A stretch of 64,000 nt of DNA from Pandoraea communis (GCF_902459745.1 NZ_CABPSJ010000001.1:62001-126000), one strand, 5' to 3'. Positions 1 through 7,468 are shown, counted from the first letter of the stretch. A program made the numbers and translations. Notes: generated from the sequence alone by a model not told the origin.

Positions 1-296
1 CTCAAGACATCCCCCTGAGTTGATAGACATGTTGCGAGTGGATACCCTGCGATCCACGCAGCTTGCATACATTCACCAATGTCGTGAACCAACGGCTCTC
101 CACACGTCTCTATCAGATCTGTCTTGCTCTCCCGCCACACTTGGCGCCCCCACTCCAACTCCATGAAATCGTTCATGGAATACAAGTCTGAGAACCGCAA
201 CTTTTTATTAGAGATGATCGCTAGAAATGTTTCTGGCTTGCAATAGTGATAGAGAACGTCCCCATCATTAGGTTCGTATGAACGATTTTTCAACAT
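1..296 (-). CDS. DUF2971 domain protein, N-terminal part (runs off left edge)
   Basis: Reading leftward from an ATG at 296, the frame stays open to the window edge (about 98 residues). The opening contains LYHYCKPETFLAII, then SMNDFMELEWG, and near the edge YPLATCLSTQGDVLS. This is the usual order of DUF2971 proteins: a Y-H-Y start, an S-x-x-x-MND block, then a C-x-S-x-x-G-D-x-LS block. The function of the family is not established. Such genes are common in accessory regions, and some sit near phage or defence genes. The C-terminal half lies outside the window, so intactness cannot be judged. Only a weak ribosome-binding site precedes the ATG. Confidence is good for the family and none for the function. 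Confidence 0.72.
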   Translation of the reverse strand, partial: MLKNRSYEPNDGDVLYHYCKPETFLAIISNKKLRFSDLYSMNDFMELEWGRQVWRESKTDLIETCGEPLVHDIGECMQAAWIAGYPLATCLSTQGDVL

Positions 297-696
297 ATTT
301 TTGATCGCATGAGATTGCTACTTGACATTTCATTTATGAATATCAATATTAAACCATGACATTCCAACCAAGCTAGCCAAGAAGGCCATTCGGCTCTGCA
401 ATCTGTTCCAGAGAATCGACCTATTTGATCCGTTGGAAGGAATTCTTCGGCGCTGGACGAGAGCGAACGGTAGGCCCGGTTCCGGCCAGTATGCGACAAC
501 CGCACTGGCCACTGGAGGAGCGATGCCGTCTTCGGCCACGTCGTTGCTATGCCCGCTCCCCGCTTCGAGCCCCGAGCGCAGCGCCAAGTACGCGGCGCTC
601 ATTTCAATCTCGATGGACAAGCGAGCGCTCAGGTGTATCGCTCAGCTATCTCCATCTCCAGCAGTTCGTCGCCACTAGGATGACCGTCTCTTCCAA
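297..696. other. stretch without a convincing gene
   Basis: Several short overlapping reading frames exist here on both strands, the longest about 96 codons. None shows a recognisable family or a good ribosome-binding site. The part next to 297 must hold the promoter of the leftward DUF2971 gene. The rest looks like decayed accessory DNA. Confidence 0.4.
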
Positions 697-813
697 TCAA
701 TGCGCTCTGAGTGCCTCATTGATCAATGCCTTCGCGAATTGGAGGCCTGCAAGCGCCTTTGCCTTCGCCAGTAGTTCGTAGTCAAGCGTGAGGGATGTGA
801 GCATTCGATACAT
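697..813 (-). pseudogene. VapB-like antitoxin remnant
   Basis: Read on the minus strand, this frame gives a short peptide containing LTSLTLDYELLAKAKALAG followed by ALINEALRA. That resembles the ribbon-helix-helix N-terminus of VapB (DUF2191) antitoxins, where a T-x-D-x-x-LL-x-x-A-x-x-L-x-G strand-helix unit is followed by an ALI-x-EAL helix. The frame stops right after EALRAH, where VapB proteins usually continue for another 25-30 residues. A one-base shift keeps an open frame for about 20 more codons, but that tail does not match the family well. No PIN-domain VapC gene follows. I infer an orphan, frameshifted antitoxin remnant. Confidence 0.4.
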
Positions 814-881
814 CCAGTAACGTGGCTGGAGCAGCTGTTCAGGATTCTGGCGGCTGAGGGGAGTTGTAGCACCGCCCACAA

Positions 882-983
882 AACCCTACATTGAACCCTA
901 CATTTATCTGCACACAAAATCAAAAAAAATCTATAATTCACAAACACTTAGACATCCTACAACCCTCCAAACAACCCTACATT
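882..983 (+). promoter_or_regulatory. Fic-gene promoter flanked by direct repeats
   Basis: The 11-mer AACCCTACATT occurs three times, starting at 882, 894 and 973. A perfect TATAAT lies between copies two and three at 932-937, with a weak -35-like TGCACA at 909-914. The stretch is AT-rich compared with the Fic gene downstream. The arrangement suggests a promoter with operator copies on both sides, perhaps bound by the winged-helix domain of the Fic protein itself; that is inference. Confidence 0.5.
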
Positions 984-1058
984 CGTCCCTCCAAAAAGCT
1001 ATACAAACCCGGGAGAATAGGCGAGTTCACGAGGAAAAATCTACGCAAAGAAGGTCCC

Positions 1059-2261
1059 ATGGTTACTGTCGTCTCGATCCAGCCCCTCTTCCCGGAAGAC
1101 CGCGTGCTCGACGGTTCACTCGAACTGGCGGCCACTCTGTCTGAGAAAGCCCGCGAGTTGCAGGCCGACGGGAAAGGCCCGGTCGCTGAGGCACTCATTC
1201 CGCTCCTTCGTAATATGAACTCGTATTACACGAACAAGATCGAGGGGCAACACACCACTCCGGCGCAGATTCAGCAGGCTCTTGAGCAACACTATTCGTC
1301 GGACACGGAAGAGCACAAGAAGCAGCTGATGGCCACAGCGCATATTCACGCTGAGGAGCAGCTAGAAAGGCAATGGGGAGATACAACGGTTGGCAAGATG
1401 TTCGATGCGGAGCGCGTGTGCACCATACACCGACTGTTCTTCGAAGCGCTGCCGGAAAAATTCCGACTTACGAACGAAGGCGACCTTATCCGACCTGGCG
1501 AATTTAGGGAGAAGGATGTCACCGTTGGCAAGCACATGGCGCCCCCCGCAGATCTCATACCCCAGCTAATGGAGGAATGGGGGAAGCGCTACTCCCGCAT
1601 CAAGGCCTCTGAGTACCAACTGATAGCGACAGCTTGCTCACATCATCGCCTCGCGTGGATACACCCGTTCATCGACGGCAATGGTCGCGTCTGCCGCTTG
1701 CATTCGCATTTGACGCTACACGCATCTAGATTGACCGACGGCCTTTGGTCCCCGTTACGCGGATTCGCTCGTACCCACGATGAGTACTACGCTCGCCTCG
1801 CCGCAGCGGATATGTCTCGACGCAACGACTTGGACGGACGAGGCAACCTGTCGCAGGAGGAGCTAGCCAAGTTCATCAATTACTTCCTCGACTGCTGCCT
1901 GGATCAAGTCACCTTCATGTTGAAGATGATGGAGTTCGGAGGCTTCACAGCACGGTTGCGCGACTTGCTCTACTACCTTGACGCGAACCCGTGGCAGATA
2001 GGTTCCGACAAATCGGTTATCAGGCCGGAGAAGTCGGCCCTAGCCCTCGAATTCATCGCTCGCACCCGACCGCTTTCGCGGGCGGAATTCGCACAGATTC
2101 TCGGAGAGAGCGATGCAACTGCGAGACGTATTACCCGGAGCCTTTTGGATTTCGGGATTCTTCGTTCTGACTCACATCGGGATAATCTTGCCTTCGCTCT
2201 GTCGCTAAAGAGCTTGAGATTCCTGTTTCCGAAGCTCTGGCCCGAAGTAGATTCCGAGTAA
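1059..2261 (+). CDS. Fic family protein with C-terminal winged-helix domain
   Basis: Fic proteins transfer AMP or another nucleotide moiety to hydroxyl side chains of target proteins. The active-site loop reads HPFIDGNGRVCR, matching HxFx(D/E)GNGRxxR with all key residues. Near the N-terminus TNKIEG matches the inhibitory (S/T)xxxE(G/N) motif, so this is a class II Fic whose own N-terminal helix should block ATP binding. After the Fic core a helical region leads to a C-terminal winged-helix-like part (SRAEFAQILGESDATARR). I chose the ATG at 1059, preceded by AAGAAGG, over an upstream TTG at 891, because the extra 56 codons are AT-rich and overlap the promoter. About 400 residues. The target is unknown. 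Confidence 0.88.
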   Translation: MVTVVSIQPLFPEDRVLDGSLELAATLSEKARELQADGKGPVAEALIPLLRNMNSYYTNKIEGQHTTPAQIQQALEQHYSSDTEEHKKQLMATAHIHAEEQLERQWGDTTVGKMFDAERVCTIHRLFFEALPEKFRLTNEGDLIRPGEFREKDVTVGKHMAPPADLIPQLMEEWGKRYSRIKASEYQLIATACSHHRLAWIHPFIDGNGRVCRLHSHLTLHASRLTDGLWSPLRGFARTHDEYYARLAAADMSRRNDLDGRGNLSQEELAKFINYFLDCCLDQVTFMLKMMEFGGFTARLRDLLYYLDANPWQIGSDKSVIRPEKSALALEFIARTRPLSRAEFAQILGESDATARRITRSLLDFGILRSDSHRDNLAFALSLKSLRFLFPKLWPEVDSE

Positions 2262-2285
2262 ACACCGCCGTCATTCGATAGATAC

Positions 2286-2353
2286 CGTTCCCGTGCGGGA
2301 ACGAAATGCCGAAATTGCACCGCTTTAACGGCTTTCGTTCCCGAGCGGATACG
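2286..2353. promoter_or_regulatory. two operator-like dyads
   Basis: CGTTCCCGTGCGGGAACG (2286-2303) is a perfect 8-bp dyad with a 2-bp centre. Fifty bases further, 2336-2353 repeats the left half exactly (CGTTCCCG) with a right half carrying two mismatches (CGGATACG). TTCCCG-n2-CGGGAA dyads resemble operators of XRE-type repressors such as HipB. No such repressor gene is in the window. The first dyad lacks a T-run, so it is not a good terminator for the Fic gene. Confidence 0.4.
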
Positions 2354-2403
2354 AAACAGTGTCCTTAGACGCGGTTGAACCAATCGCCCGCTTACACGTG
2401 AGT

Positions 2404-2423
2404 GGAGCCCAAGGCTCCGTTTT
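2404..2423 (+). terminator. small rho-independent terminator
   Basis: A GGAGCC / GGCTCC stem (2404-2409 and 2413-2418) with loop CAA is followed by GTTTTC. It could end transcription coming from the Fic gene. Confidence 0.45.
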
Positions 2424-2676
2424 CATGCAACACATTGTTCAGACCGCCCACATCAACCAAGAAGAGTCCCTATTGAGGCATCGGAATGTTCCGAATCGCA
2501 ACGAGTGACCTAGAATGGGACTCGGAACGCGTGGTGCCGATATTGTCGGATCGCTAATCTTGTCCCCGTCGCGCCACAAACGCGACCGGGTTTAGCGACC
2601 CGAACGGTCATATCTCCGGCACACGGCCGCGAAATTTGCGGCTTTCGTGTGCGTAGTGCCGCGCATCCGTGTCAAC

Positions 2677-2789
2677 GGGCGGGCCTGGATTGGGACACCT
2701 TCGGGTGTGCCGCCTATCGGAGTGACCAGCGGTTCGCTAACCTAGTCCAGTGCCCGCCCACCTCTGCGCAATGCGGTGGGTGGCGGGGC
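2677..2789 (+). ncRNA. C4 antisense RNA-like phage regulatory leader
   Basis: GGGCGGGC plus CTGGA (from 2677) pairs with TCCAG plus GCCCGCCC (ending 2759), giving a long closing stem with one bulged base. Inside lie a hairpin GGACACC-TTC-GGGTGT and a smaller GGTT/AACC hairpin. This two-hairpin-in-a-stem layout, with the segment GCCGCCTATCGG, resembles C4 antisense RNA of phages P1/P7 and the CI RNA of P4. The 3' arm (CCCACC, 2757-2762) can instead pair with GGTGGG at 2775-2780, so two folds exclude each other. It precedes a small ORF and a phage-like module. Identification is from memory of the family's shape; a covariance search would settle it. Confidence 0.55.
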
Positions 2790-2820
2790 TCTCGAAAGTT
2801 GGCTAGAACGAGGCACTCGC

Positions 2821-3042
2821 ATGACTTCCTATTTCCCTGCAGGTCCCTTAGTCCACGCTTCCGTGGATAGACTCAACACCCTCTCAGAACGCATCCTCGC
2901 TCTCGCGATGTGCTCGACCACAGACGCAGGCAAAGAGATCCCTCACAGATTTCTACTCGCGATCTTCGAAGAACTCGGCGAAATGGCCGGGGAACTTGTC
3001 AGCGAATGCCATAGGCTGAAAACCAACCTTCTGGCGGCATAG
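2821..3042 (+). CDS. small hypothetical protein behind the C4-like RNA
   Basis: This encodes 73 residues starting at an ATG with a weak GAGGC upstream. It is predicted mostly helical (ASVDRLNTLSERILALA, then FLLAIFEELGEMAGELVSE), with no signal peptide or obvious metal-binding site. I do not recognise the family. Its position directly after a C4-like RNA matches where P1/P4-type elements put the gene controlled by that RNA, such as an antirepressor or Icd-type host-inhibition ORF. Small size and acidic helices would also suit a regulatory phage protein. The function is unassigned; that it is a gene is supported by position and a consistent frame. Confidence 0.5.
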   Translation: MTSYFPAGPLVHASVDRLNTLSERILALAMCSTTDAGKEIPHRFLLAIFEELGEMAGELVSECHRLKTNLLAA

Positions 3043-3810
3043 CCTCAACCTCAGCGTCTAACTCTGCCCCCGGCATGGCCCCCCGCATGTTTCGGCTGCT
3101 CTCATAGCATCGCGCTGCGCACGACGCGGCGCGCTGCTTCAATCTCAAGCCACGCCACTCGCCATGCAAGCCATCACCCTCCCCACTTCCGCGCCAATCG
3201 GAATTTCCCTATATACGCTGATTTCGCGCGCTGCTTTAATACCCAGACATTCCCGCCGCGTATACATGCGCGGCCTACGTTTGTACCGTTGTATTCAGTG
3301 CATAGAAGCATGGGTTCGCACTGGCCCATATTATTTCCGGCGACAAATGCCGGATTTACATCGGCGCTCAGATGCGTACGCTGGGGCAGTTTTACGAGAG
3401 CTCGGCCAATCCCTAATGCGGGCAGTAACCTTCGTCGTGCTGCGGCCATCATCCAAAAAATTTCCTATCTCACCCGGCAGGTAACACAGTCGTAACCCAA
3501 CCTCACCGTTGGTTCGTGCATTGACGTTTTTACTTCCGCTAACCGGTCGTCTTTCAGGACGTCTAGCGTCGGGAGTGTCAGCGCCGTACCCGGAGAGAGG
3601 GTTGCGTGTGCGTGCCTGCGGAGTCCGGGCGGTTATCGCGCGGCTCAGCGCGGCTCGCGTGACCGAGCAGCGGGTCTCTCCTCGTGCGCTTGCCACAACC
3701 TCATACCTATGCATTCCGGCTTTGATGCCGAACCTTTCTGCGATCGATGCAGCGATATCGCTTGTCTTGAACGTGAAGGGTTACGGAAAAAAGTTGGGAA
3801 GCGCTGCGAG
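3043..3810. other. intergenic stretch of the integrative element, no firm gene
   Basis: Short frames overlap on both strands without a clear winner. The most gene-like on the plus strand is 3289-3495 (68 codons, basic). It is only vaguely like the small Ash/Icd-type ORFs of P4-like elements, and I do not call it. A plus-strand frame from 3709 starts with a cysteine-rich segment but runs through the hairpins at 3811-3892, which argues against coding. Confidence 0.35.
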
Positions 3811-3892
3811 CGCCCGCCGCCCGCAGGGGCGAGGACGGCGGGCGCGCGAAGCGCGCCCTTAGACTTGTATCTACAACACTTAACGTACAAGT
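3811..3892. other. hairpin cluster, candidate rolling-circle origin
   Basis: Three inverted repeats lie in 82 bases just upstream of the Rep gene: CGCCCGCCG (from 3811) with CGGCGGGCG (3836-3844), GGGCGCGC-GAA-GCGCGCCC (3840-3858), and ACTTGTA (3863-3869) with TACAAGT (3886-3892) around a 16-base AT-rich loop. HUH replication initiators nick single-stranded or hairpin DNA, often close to their own gene. The AT-rich loop of the third repeat is the most plausible nick region. The assignment is inference from position and structure. Confidence 0.4.
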
Positions 3893-3987
3893 CATCGGAA
3901 TCGCCGGCCAGATCAGGCACGACAAGAACACTTACCCCCAAGCGATCAATGCGAGGGGCATCCTGATCAGAGAGATAGAGGTTTGCG

Positions 3988-4788
3988 ATGAATGACACCC
4001 CCTTGATGGATTACTCGCCGTTCCGCCGTGAATGGATCGTCCGCCGACGTGTGTTTGAGGATGGACAAGTTGAAGCCTTTGCAATCCGCTTTGATCGGTA
4101 CATGAAAGCTCAAGATCTTCATCTCATGCCTAGGGCAAAGCGTGGCGAGTCGAAGGACGAGGAGAAGAGCATGCTGAGCGCCGCAAAACGCGCCAAACAA
4201 CAAGTGCGGTTGCGCTGCAAAGCAATTGGCGCCGACCGCATGATCACGCTTACGTATCGAGAAAACGTGCTCGACAAAGAGCGAATCAAGCGCGATTTCG
4301 ACGCGCTGCGGCGCCTCTTGGGTCGAGTTCAGAACTTTCAATACGTCGCTGTCCCCGAGCGACAAAAGCGGGGTGCGTGGCATCTGCACATCGCGGTCAA
4401 AGGGCGGCAGAACTATCGCGTCCTGCGAGCGATGTGGCTCCGTGTCGTCGGCGAGGGTAACGGCAACGTTGATGTGCGCAACCCGAATCGCGAGGTCGGT
4501 CTTCGTCACAAGATCGCGACTTACATTGGGAAGTACATCGTCAAGAATTTCGACGAGCACAATCTCAATGAAAAGCGGTACTGGGCAAGTCGGGGGATCA
4601 AGGTTCCGGAAGCGGAGACTATTGTTCATTTTCTCGAAGACGAAGCTCACGATGCCATTGTTGCCGCGTACAACTCCGCAACTGAGACCGGCGTATCGCT
4701 CGAAGGTCACCAGTTTTACTGGAACGAGGACGCGGGATATTTCTGGCTCGCAACACGAGAGCGACGTGACTCCGACGGCAAGGCGTAA
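3988..4788 (+). CDS. HUH-type rolling-circle replication initiator
   Basis: 266 residues. Motif I is MITLTYRE (about 85-92), motif II is WHLHIAVKG (131-139) with the metal-binding HLH, and motif III is YIGKYIVK (179-186) with candidate nicking tyrosines 179 and 183. The order and spacing match the Rep family related to phage ORF2/G2P proteins (Rep_ORF2-G2P). Such proteins nick one strand of the origin and start rolling-circle replication. The gene heads a tight operon: the DUF4224 gene follows 12 bases later and the integrase overlaps that. The hairpin cluster upstream is a likely target. GC and codon use are lower than in the core genes, consistent with a mobile element. Confidence 0.82.
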   Translation: MNDTPLMDYSPFRREWIVRRRVFEDGQVEAFAIRFDRYMKAQDLHLMPRAKRGESKDEEKSMLSAAKRAKQQVRLRCKAIGADRMITLTYRENVLDKERIKRDFDALRRLLGRVQNFQYVAVPERQKRGAWHLHIAVKGRQNYRVLRAMWLRVVGEGNGNVDVRNPNREVGLRHKIATYIGKYIVKNFDEHNLNEKRYWASRGIKVPEAETIVHFLEDEAHDAIVAAYNSATETGVSLEGHQFYWNEDAGYFWLATRERRDSDGKA

Positions 4789-4800
4789 GGAGGTACATCG

Positions 4801-5046
4801 ATGAGAAATCTGACCTCGATGTTTCTCGAACCGGATGAGTTAGTGACACTGACTGGACGCACTCAGAACCGTGCTCAGGCACGCGCATTGCGCATGATGG
4901 GCATTGAGCACCGTGTGCGGCCAAACGGCACGATTGTGGTGTTGAGCGAACATGTTGCCGTGGTGCTTGGCGCGCAAACGGCCATAGCCGCCCGTGACGC
5001 CTCCATCGAACCAGACTGGAGGGCGATGAATGCCGCGAAAGCGTGA
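4801..5046 (+). CDS. DUF4224 domain protein
   Basis: 81 residues, preceded by a strong AAGGAGGT. It begins MFLEPDELVTLTGRTQNRAQ and continues ALRMMGIEHRVRPNGTIVVL. That is the typical DUF4224 pattern: an L-x-x-LTG-x-x, then A-Q-x-x-x-L-x-x-M-G-I, then R-x-x-G-x-x-V. The family is found almost only beside phage-type integrases. A role as excisionase or integrase cofactor is plausible but not established. It overlaps the integrase start by 17 bases, so the two are probably translated together. Confidence 0.82.
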   Translation: MRNLTSMFLEPDELVTLTGRTQNRAQARALRMMGIEHRVRPNGTIVVLSEHVAVVLGAQTAIAARDASIEPDWRAMNAAKA

Positions 5047-6082
5047 TCCCCGCAATAAGGGCTTACCAACGCGCTGGCGGCATATCAGCGGCGCGTACTA
5101 CTACCAAGTACCTCCGGGCCTCGAATCGATGTGGGATGACAAACAAACGTTCCGTCTCGGATCGTCGCTTCCCGAGGCATATCGAGTCTGGTCGGATCGG
5201 CTTGCCGATCTGGAAAACGTGCGAACCATCGACAAGTTGCTTGAACGCTATGCCCGGGAGGTCTTGCCGACCAAGGCGGTAACAACACAAGCGCAGAACA
5301 CGTCTGCGTTGAAGTCGCTTAAGCCGGTTTTCGGACGCATGCCTCTCAATGGTATTAAGCCTCGTCACGTCTATCAGTACATCGACAAGCGCGAAGCAAA
5401 GGTGGCTGCACGTCGCGAAGTCGAAGTGCTATCGCACGCGCTGACGAAGGCTGTCGAGTGGGGGTACATCGACCGGCATCCGTTTAAAGGCGAGTTGCGC
5501 TTGGCGAGCATTCCACCGAGGACGCGGTATGTAGAAGACTGGGAGATCTTGGAATGCTTCTCGCTAACGTCGAAGCGGAAGACCGGCAGCATCCTCGCTG
5601 TGCATGCCTATATCCGCGTAAAGCTACTCACGGGATTGCGTCGTGGGGATCTATTAAGGCTTCGTCTCGATGAACTGAAGGAGGACGGAATACACGTCAT
5701 GCCAGCAAAAACGGTGAACACCACCCGCAAGCGGTTGATCATCGAGTGGACGGATGCGTTGCGGGAGGCTGTGGAGGAGGCTAAGGCCGTGAGGCCGTCT
5801 CAAAGGTCCGAGTGGTTATTTTGCACTCAACAAGGGGAGTGCTTCCTCAGCGAGAAGACAGGTAGGGCTGGCTCATGGGACTCGATGTGGCAAGGATTTA
5901 TGCGACGGGTGCTAGCCGAAACAAAGGTCGAAGCTCGGTTCACGGAGCATGATCTTCGTGCCAAGTGCGCCAGCGATGCTGAGACGCTTGAGCATGCCCA
6001 AACACTTCTCGCGCATGCCGATAGCCGCCTAACCGCGAGGGTCTATCGACGCAAACCGGAGCGTGTCAAACCGCTCCGCTAA
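5030..6082 (+). CDS. tyrosine site-specific integrase
   Basis: 350 residues. The N-terminal part (about 1-60) includes RWRHISGAYYYQVP, an arm-type DNA-binding region. A core-binding domain follows, then the catalytic domain with R in LLTGLRRGDLLRLRL, the HxxR box FTEHDLRAKCA, and the nucleophile in ARVYRRK near the C-terminus. All key positions of a functional tyrosine recombinase are present except that I cannot place the catalytic lysine with certainty. GGAGGGCG precedes the ATG. It should integrate and excise the Rep-DUF4224-Int element. The tRNA-Ser gene 1.4 kb away is a candidate attachment site, but no duplicated tRNA end is visible in the window. Confidence 0.9.
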   Translation: MPRKRDPRNKGLPTRWRHISGAYYYQVPPGLESMWDDKQTFRLGSSLPEAYRVWSDRLADLENVRTIDKLLERYAREVLPTKAVTTQAQNTSALKSLKPVFGRMPLNGIKPRHVYQYIDKREAKVAARREVEVLSHALTKAVEWGYIDRHPFKGELRLASIPPRTRYVEDWEILECFSLTSKRKTGSILAVHAYIRVKLLTGLRRGDLLRLRLDELKEDGIHVMPAKTVNTTRKRLIIEWTDALREAVEEAKAVRPSQRSEWLFCTQQGECFLSEKTGRAGSWDSMWQGFMRRVLAETKVEARFTEHDLRAKCASDAETLEHAQTLLAHADSRLTARVYRRKPERVKPLR

Positions 6083-6118
6083 GCATCTGAAGGTTACGCA
6101 TGTCGCATGGGAATGTGC

Positions 6119-6145
6119 GAAGGGCTTCCTGCGCGGAAGCCCTTC
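6119..6145. terminator. terminator between convergent int and antitoxin genes
   Basis: A perfect 11-bp stem GAAGGGCTTCC / GGAAGCCCTTC with a 5-base loop lies between the integrase stop and the end of the leftward toxin-antitoxin pair. It lacks a long T-run, so strength is uncertain. Confidence 0.6.
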
Positions 6146-6186
6146 GGTTCATCTCTGGTTTTGAGTCTCGCTCCAAGACGAGGAAT

Positions 6187-6612
6187 TCAGGCCAGCACTT
6201 CCAATCCATGCTTCTCTATGACTTGAAGGAGTTTCGCGGCCGCCCCGCTGGGCTTCTTTGTGCCCGCCTCCCACTTTTGAACTGTCGACGGACTGGTGTT
6301 GAGATATGCGGCAAGCACGCCTTGGCTCACGTGAACGCTCTTGCGAATCTTAATGATCGCAGTCTTCGTGTACTCAGGCACCGGGGGCACGCACAATTCG
6401 TCGTACTCGCGCATCGTCCGCTTACTGATACCGCCAGCGGCATGCATATCTTTAGCAATCTCATGAATCGCCGCTAACGGATCAGACTCATCGATGGCAG
6501 CACGGCGTTTCGATCTTTCCTCTGAGGCTGTATACATCGCGGTTCTCACCTTAACGGCCATTTTTCGGCTTGGCTTGGTCACAGCATTGGATGCAACAGT
6601 AGATTTAGTCAT
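6187..6612 (-). CDS. HTH antitoxin (NadS/HigA-like)
   Basis: 141 residues. The N-terminal half is basic and variable. The C-terminal half is a helix-turn-helix: IRKSVHVSQGVLAAYLNTSP then VQKWEAGTKKPSGAAAKLL. The motif W-E-x-G-x-x-x-P-S-G-x-x-x-x-LL is typical of HTH partners of RelE-type (PF06296) toxins. Its ATG overlaps the toxin stop by 8 bases, so the order is toxin then antitoxin, as usual for HigBA/RelE-NadS pairs. It should neutralise the toxin and repress the operon through the dyad at 7044-7058. It most likely acts as a stabiliser of the island. Confidence 0.8.
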   Translation of the reverse strand: MTKSTVASNAVTKPSRKMAVKVRTAMYTASEERSKRRAAIDESDPLAAIHEIAKDMHAAGGISKRTMREYDELCVPPVPEYTKTAIIKIRKSVHVSQGVLAAYLNTSPSTVQKWEAGTKKPSGAAAKLLQVIEKHGLEVLA

Positions 6613-7009
6613 TTTTGCAAATCTCCACTAACGCGCCCGACCTAAGCATTTCCTCAAATGCCTTTGCAGGCAAGTTTTTGAAGTCTTTCGCAAGCTTCTT
6701 AAAGCCCGTCAAAGTCTTCGGCCCAACATTCTTTTCGTCTTGCTTGTCGAACAGGTAGGCAAAAATTATCCATATCTCCTCTTTCTCCAAGAAGAGCGCT
6801 CGGAAGTCTCCATTGCGAAGTCGCGCCTTTACAACTCCCGCGCCCAATGGATTACCACCCACTCCCCTGCTGGCCCATTCCCTTGCCACTTTGTATAGCT
6901 GGTCGTTCGCTATTCCGGCATTCCTCGCGTCTCCCGCAAACTTCCGTGTTACGAAGATCCGGATCCTCTCTTGACCGGTCTCGGTCGCTCGATTTCTCGC
7001 TACAGGCAT
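6605..7009 (-). CDS. RelE/HigB-like toxin (PF06296 type)
   Basis: 134 residues. The core reads IRIFVTRKFAGDARNAGI, then VKARLRNGDFRALFLEKEE, then WIIFAYLFDKQDEKNV and LKKLAKDFKNLPAKAFEEML. This is the RelE fold of the PF06296 group: a K-x-R-x-x-x-G-x-x-x-R strand, a hydrophobic Y-x-F-x-K strand, and a C-terminal L-K-x-LA-K helix. The family generally cleaves mRNA at the ribosome. The first 10-15 residues are extra; an internal start is possible. It is the first gene of the pair with the HTH antitoxin and is transcribed away from the tRNA-Ser gene. Confidence 0.8.
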   Translation of the reverse strand: MPVARNRATETGQERIRIFVTRKFAGDARNAGIANDQLYKVAREWASRGVGGNPLGAGVVKARLRNGDFRALFLEKEEIWIIFAYLFDKQDEKNVGPKTLTGFKKLAKDFKNLPAKAFEEMLRSGALVEICKND

Positions 7010-7043
7010 CTGGTCAGGTTGTGTGTATTATGACCGAAAACTG

Positions 7044-7076
7044 TAGCACCCAGTGCTATAGATCTCAATTTAGCAC
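7044..7076 (-). promoter_or_regulatory. operator of the toxin-antitoxin pair
   Basis: TAGCAC-CCA-GTGCTA (7044-7058) is a perfect 6-bp dyad with a 3-bp spacer, 35 bases upstream of the toxin start. A third TAGCAC half-site follows at 7071-7076. The position fits autoregulation by the HTH antitoxin, alone or with the toxin. Confidence 0.6.
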
Positions 7077-7432
7077 CAATCTGCGGACACCGCTGGACGA
7101 CGCGTTGATCGCTGCAATTGCATATCAAATCGCCTATCGGGAGACAGTATGCGGCTGTCCGAGGCGAACTCAGGTGTTATCGAGCGGCGCTGACGCCGTT
7201 CAAGGGCGCCTAGGAGAATTTCCGAGGGTGTGGCTGGGGAGCAAAGTGGAATGTCAGCACCTCGAATCGAGGCACTTAGTCAAACTGCTGGCGTGACTTT
7301 CGCGCACACATGCGCGAGCAAGGCGGAGATGCTACCGAGCGCTCCGACACCTCATCTCTCGGGAGCCGGAGTACGTCGAACCGCCCCCGCCAGCCCCCGG
7401 AATAGTAAACATCCGCCCTATAGTAAAACGCG
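7077..7432. other. gene-free stretch between the TA pair and tRNA-Ser
   Basis: No supported gene, and no obvious copy of the tRNA 3' end. It probably contains the right boundary of the inserted DNA, but I cannot place it. Confidence 0.4.
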
Positions 7433-7459
7433 AAAGGGCTCCCTTGCGGGGAGCCCTTT
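7433..7459 (-). terminator. terminator of tRNA-Ser
   Basis: An 11-bp stem AAAGGGCTCCC / GGGAGCCCTTT lies just downstream of the tRNA on the minus strand, followed in that direction by CGCGTTTTAC. Confidence 0.7.
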
Positions 7460-7468
7460 AAACATCTG

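Noticed and set aside
3591-3601. CGGAGAGAGGG as left attachment copy of the tRNA-Ser 3' end
   Set aside because: Only 11 bases match the tRNA end at 7472-7482 and homology stops at once; probably chance, and it would leave rep and int inside a short fragment of a larger island.
3709-3966. Plus-strand frame with several cysteines upstream of rep
   Set aside because: It runs through the strong hairpins at 3811-3892, has no ribosome-binding site, and its second half is low-complexity.
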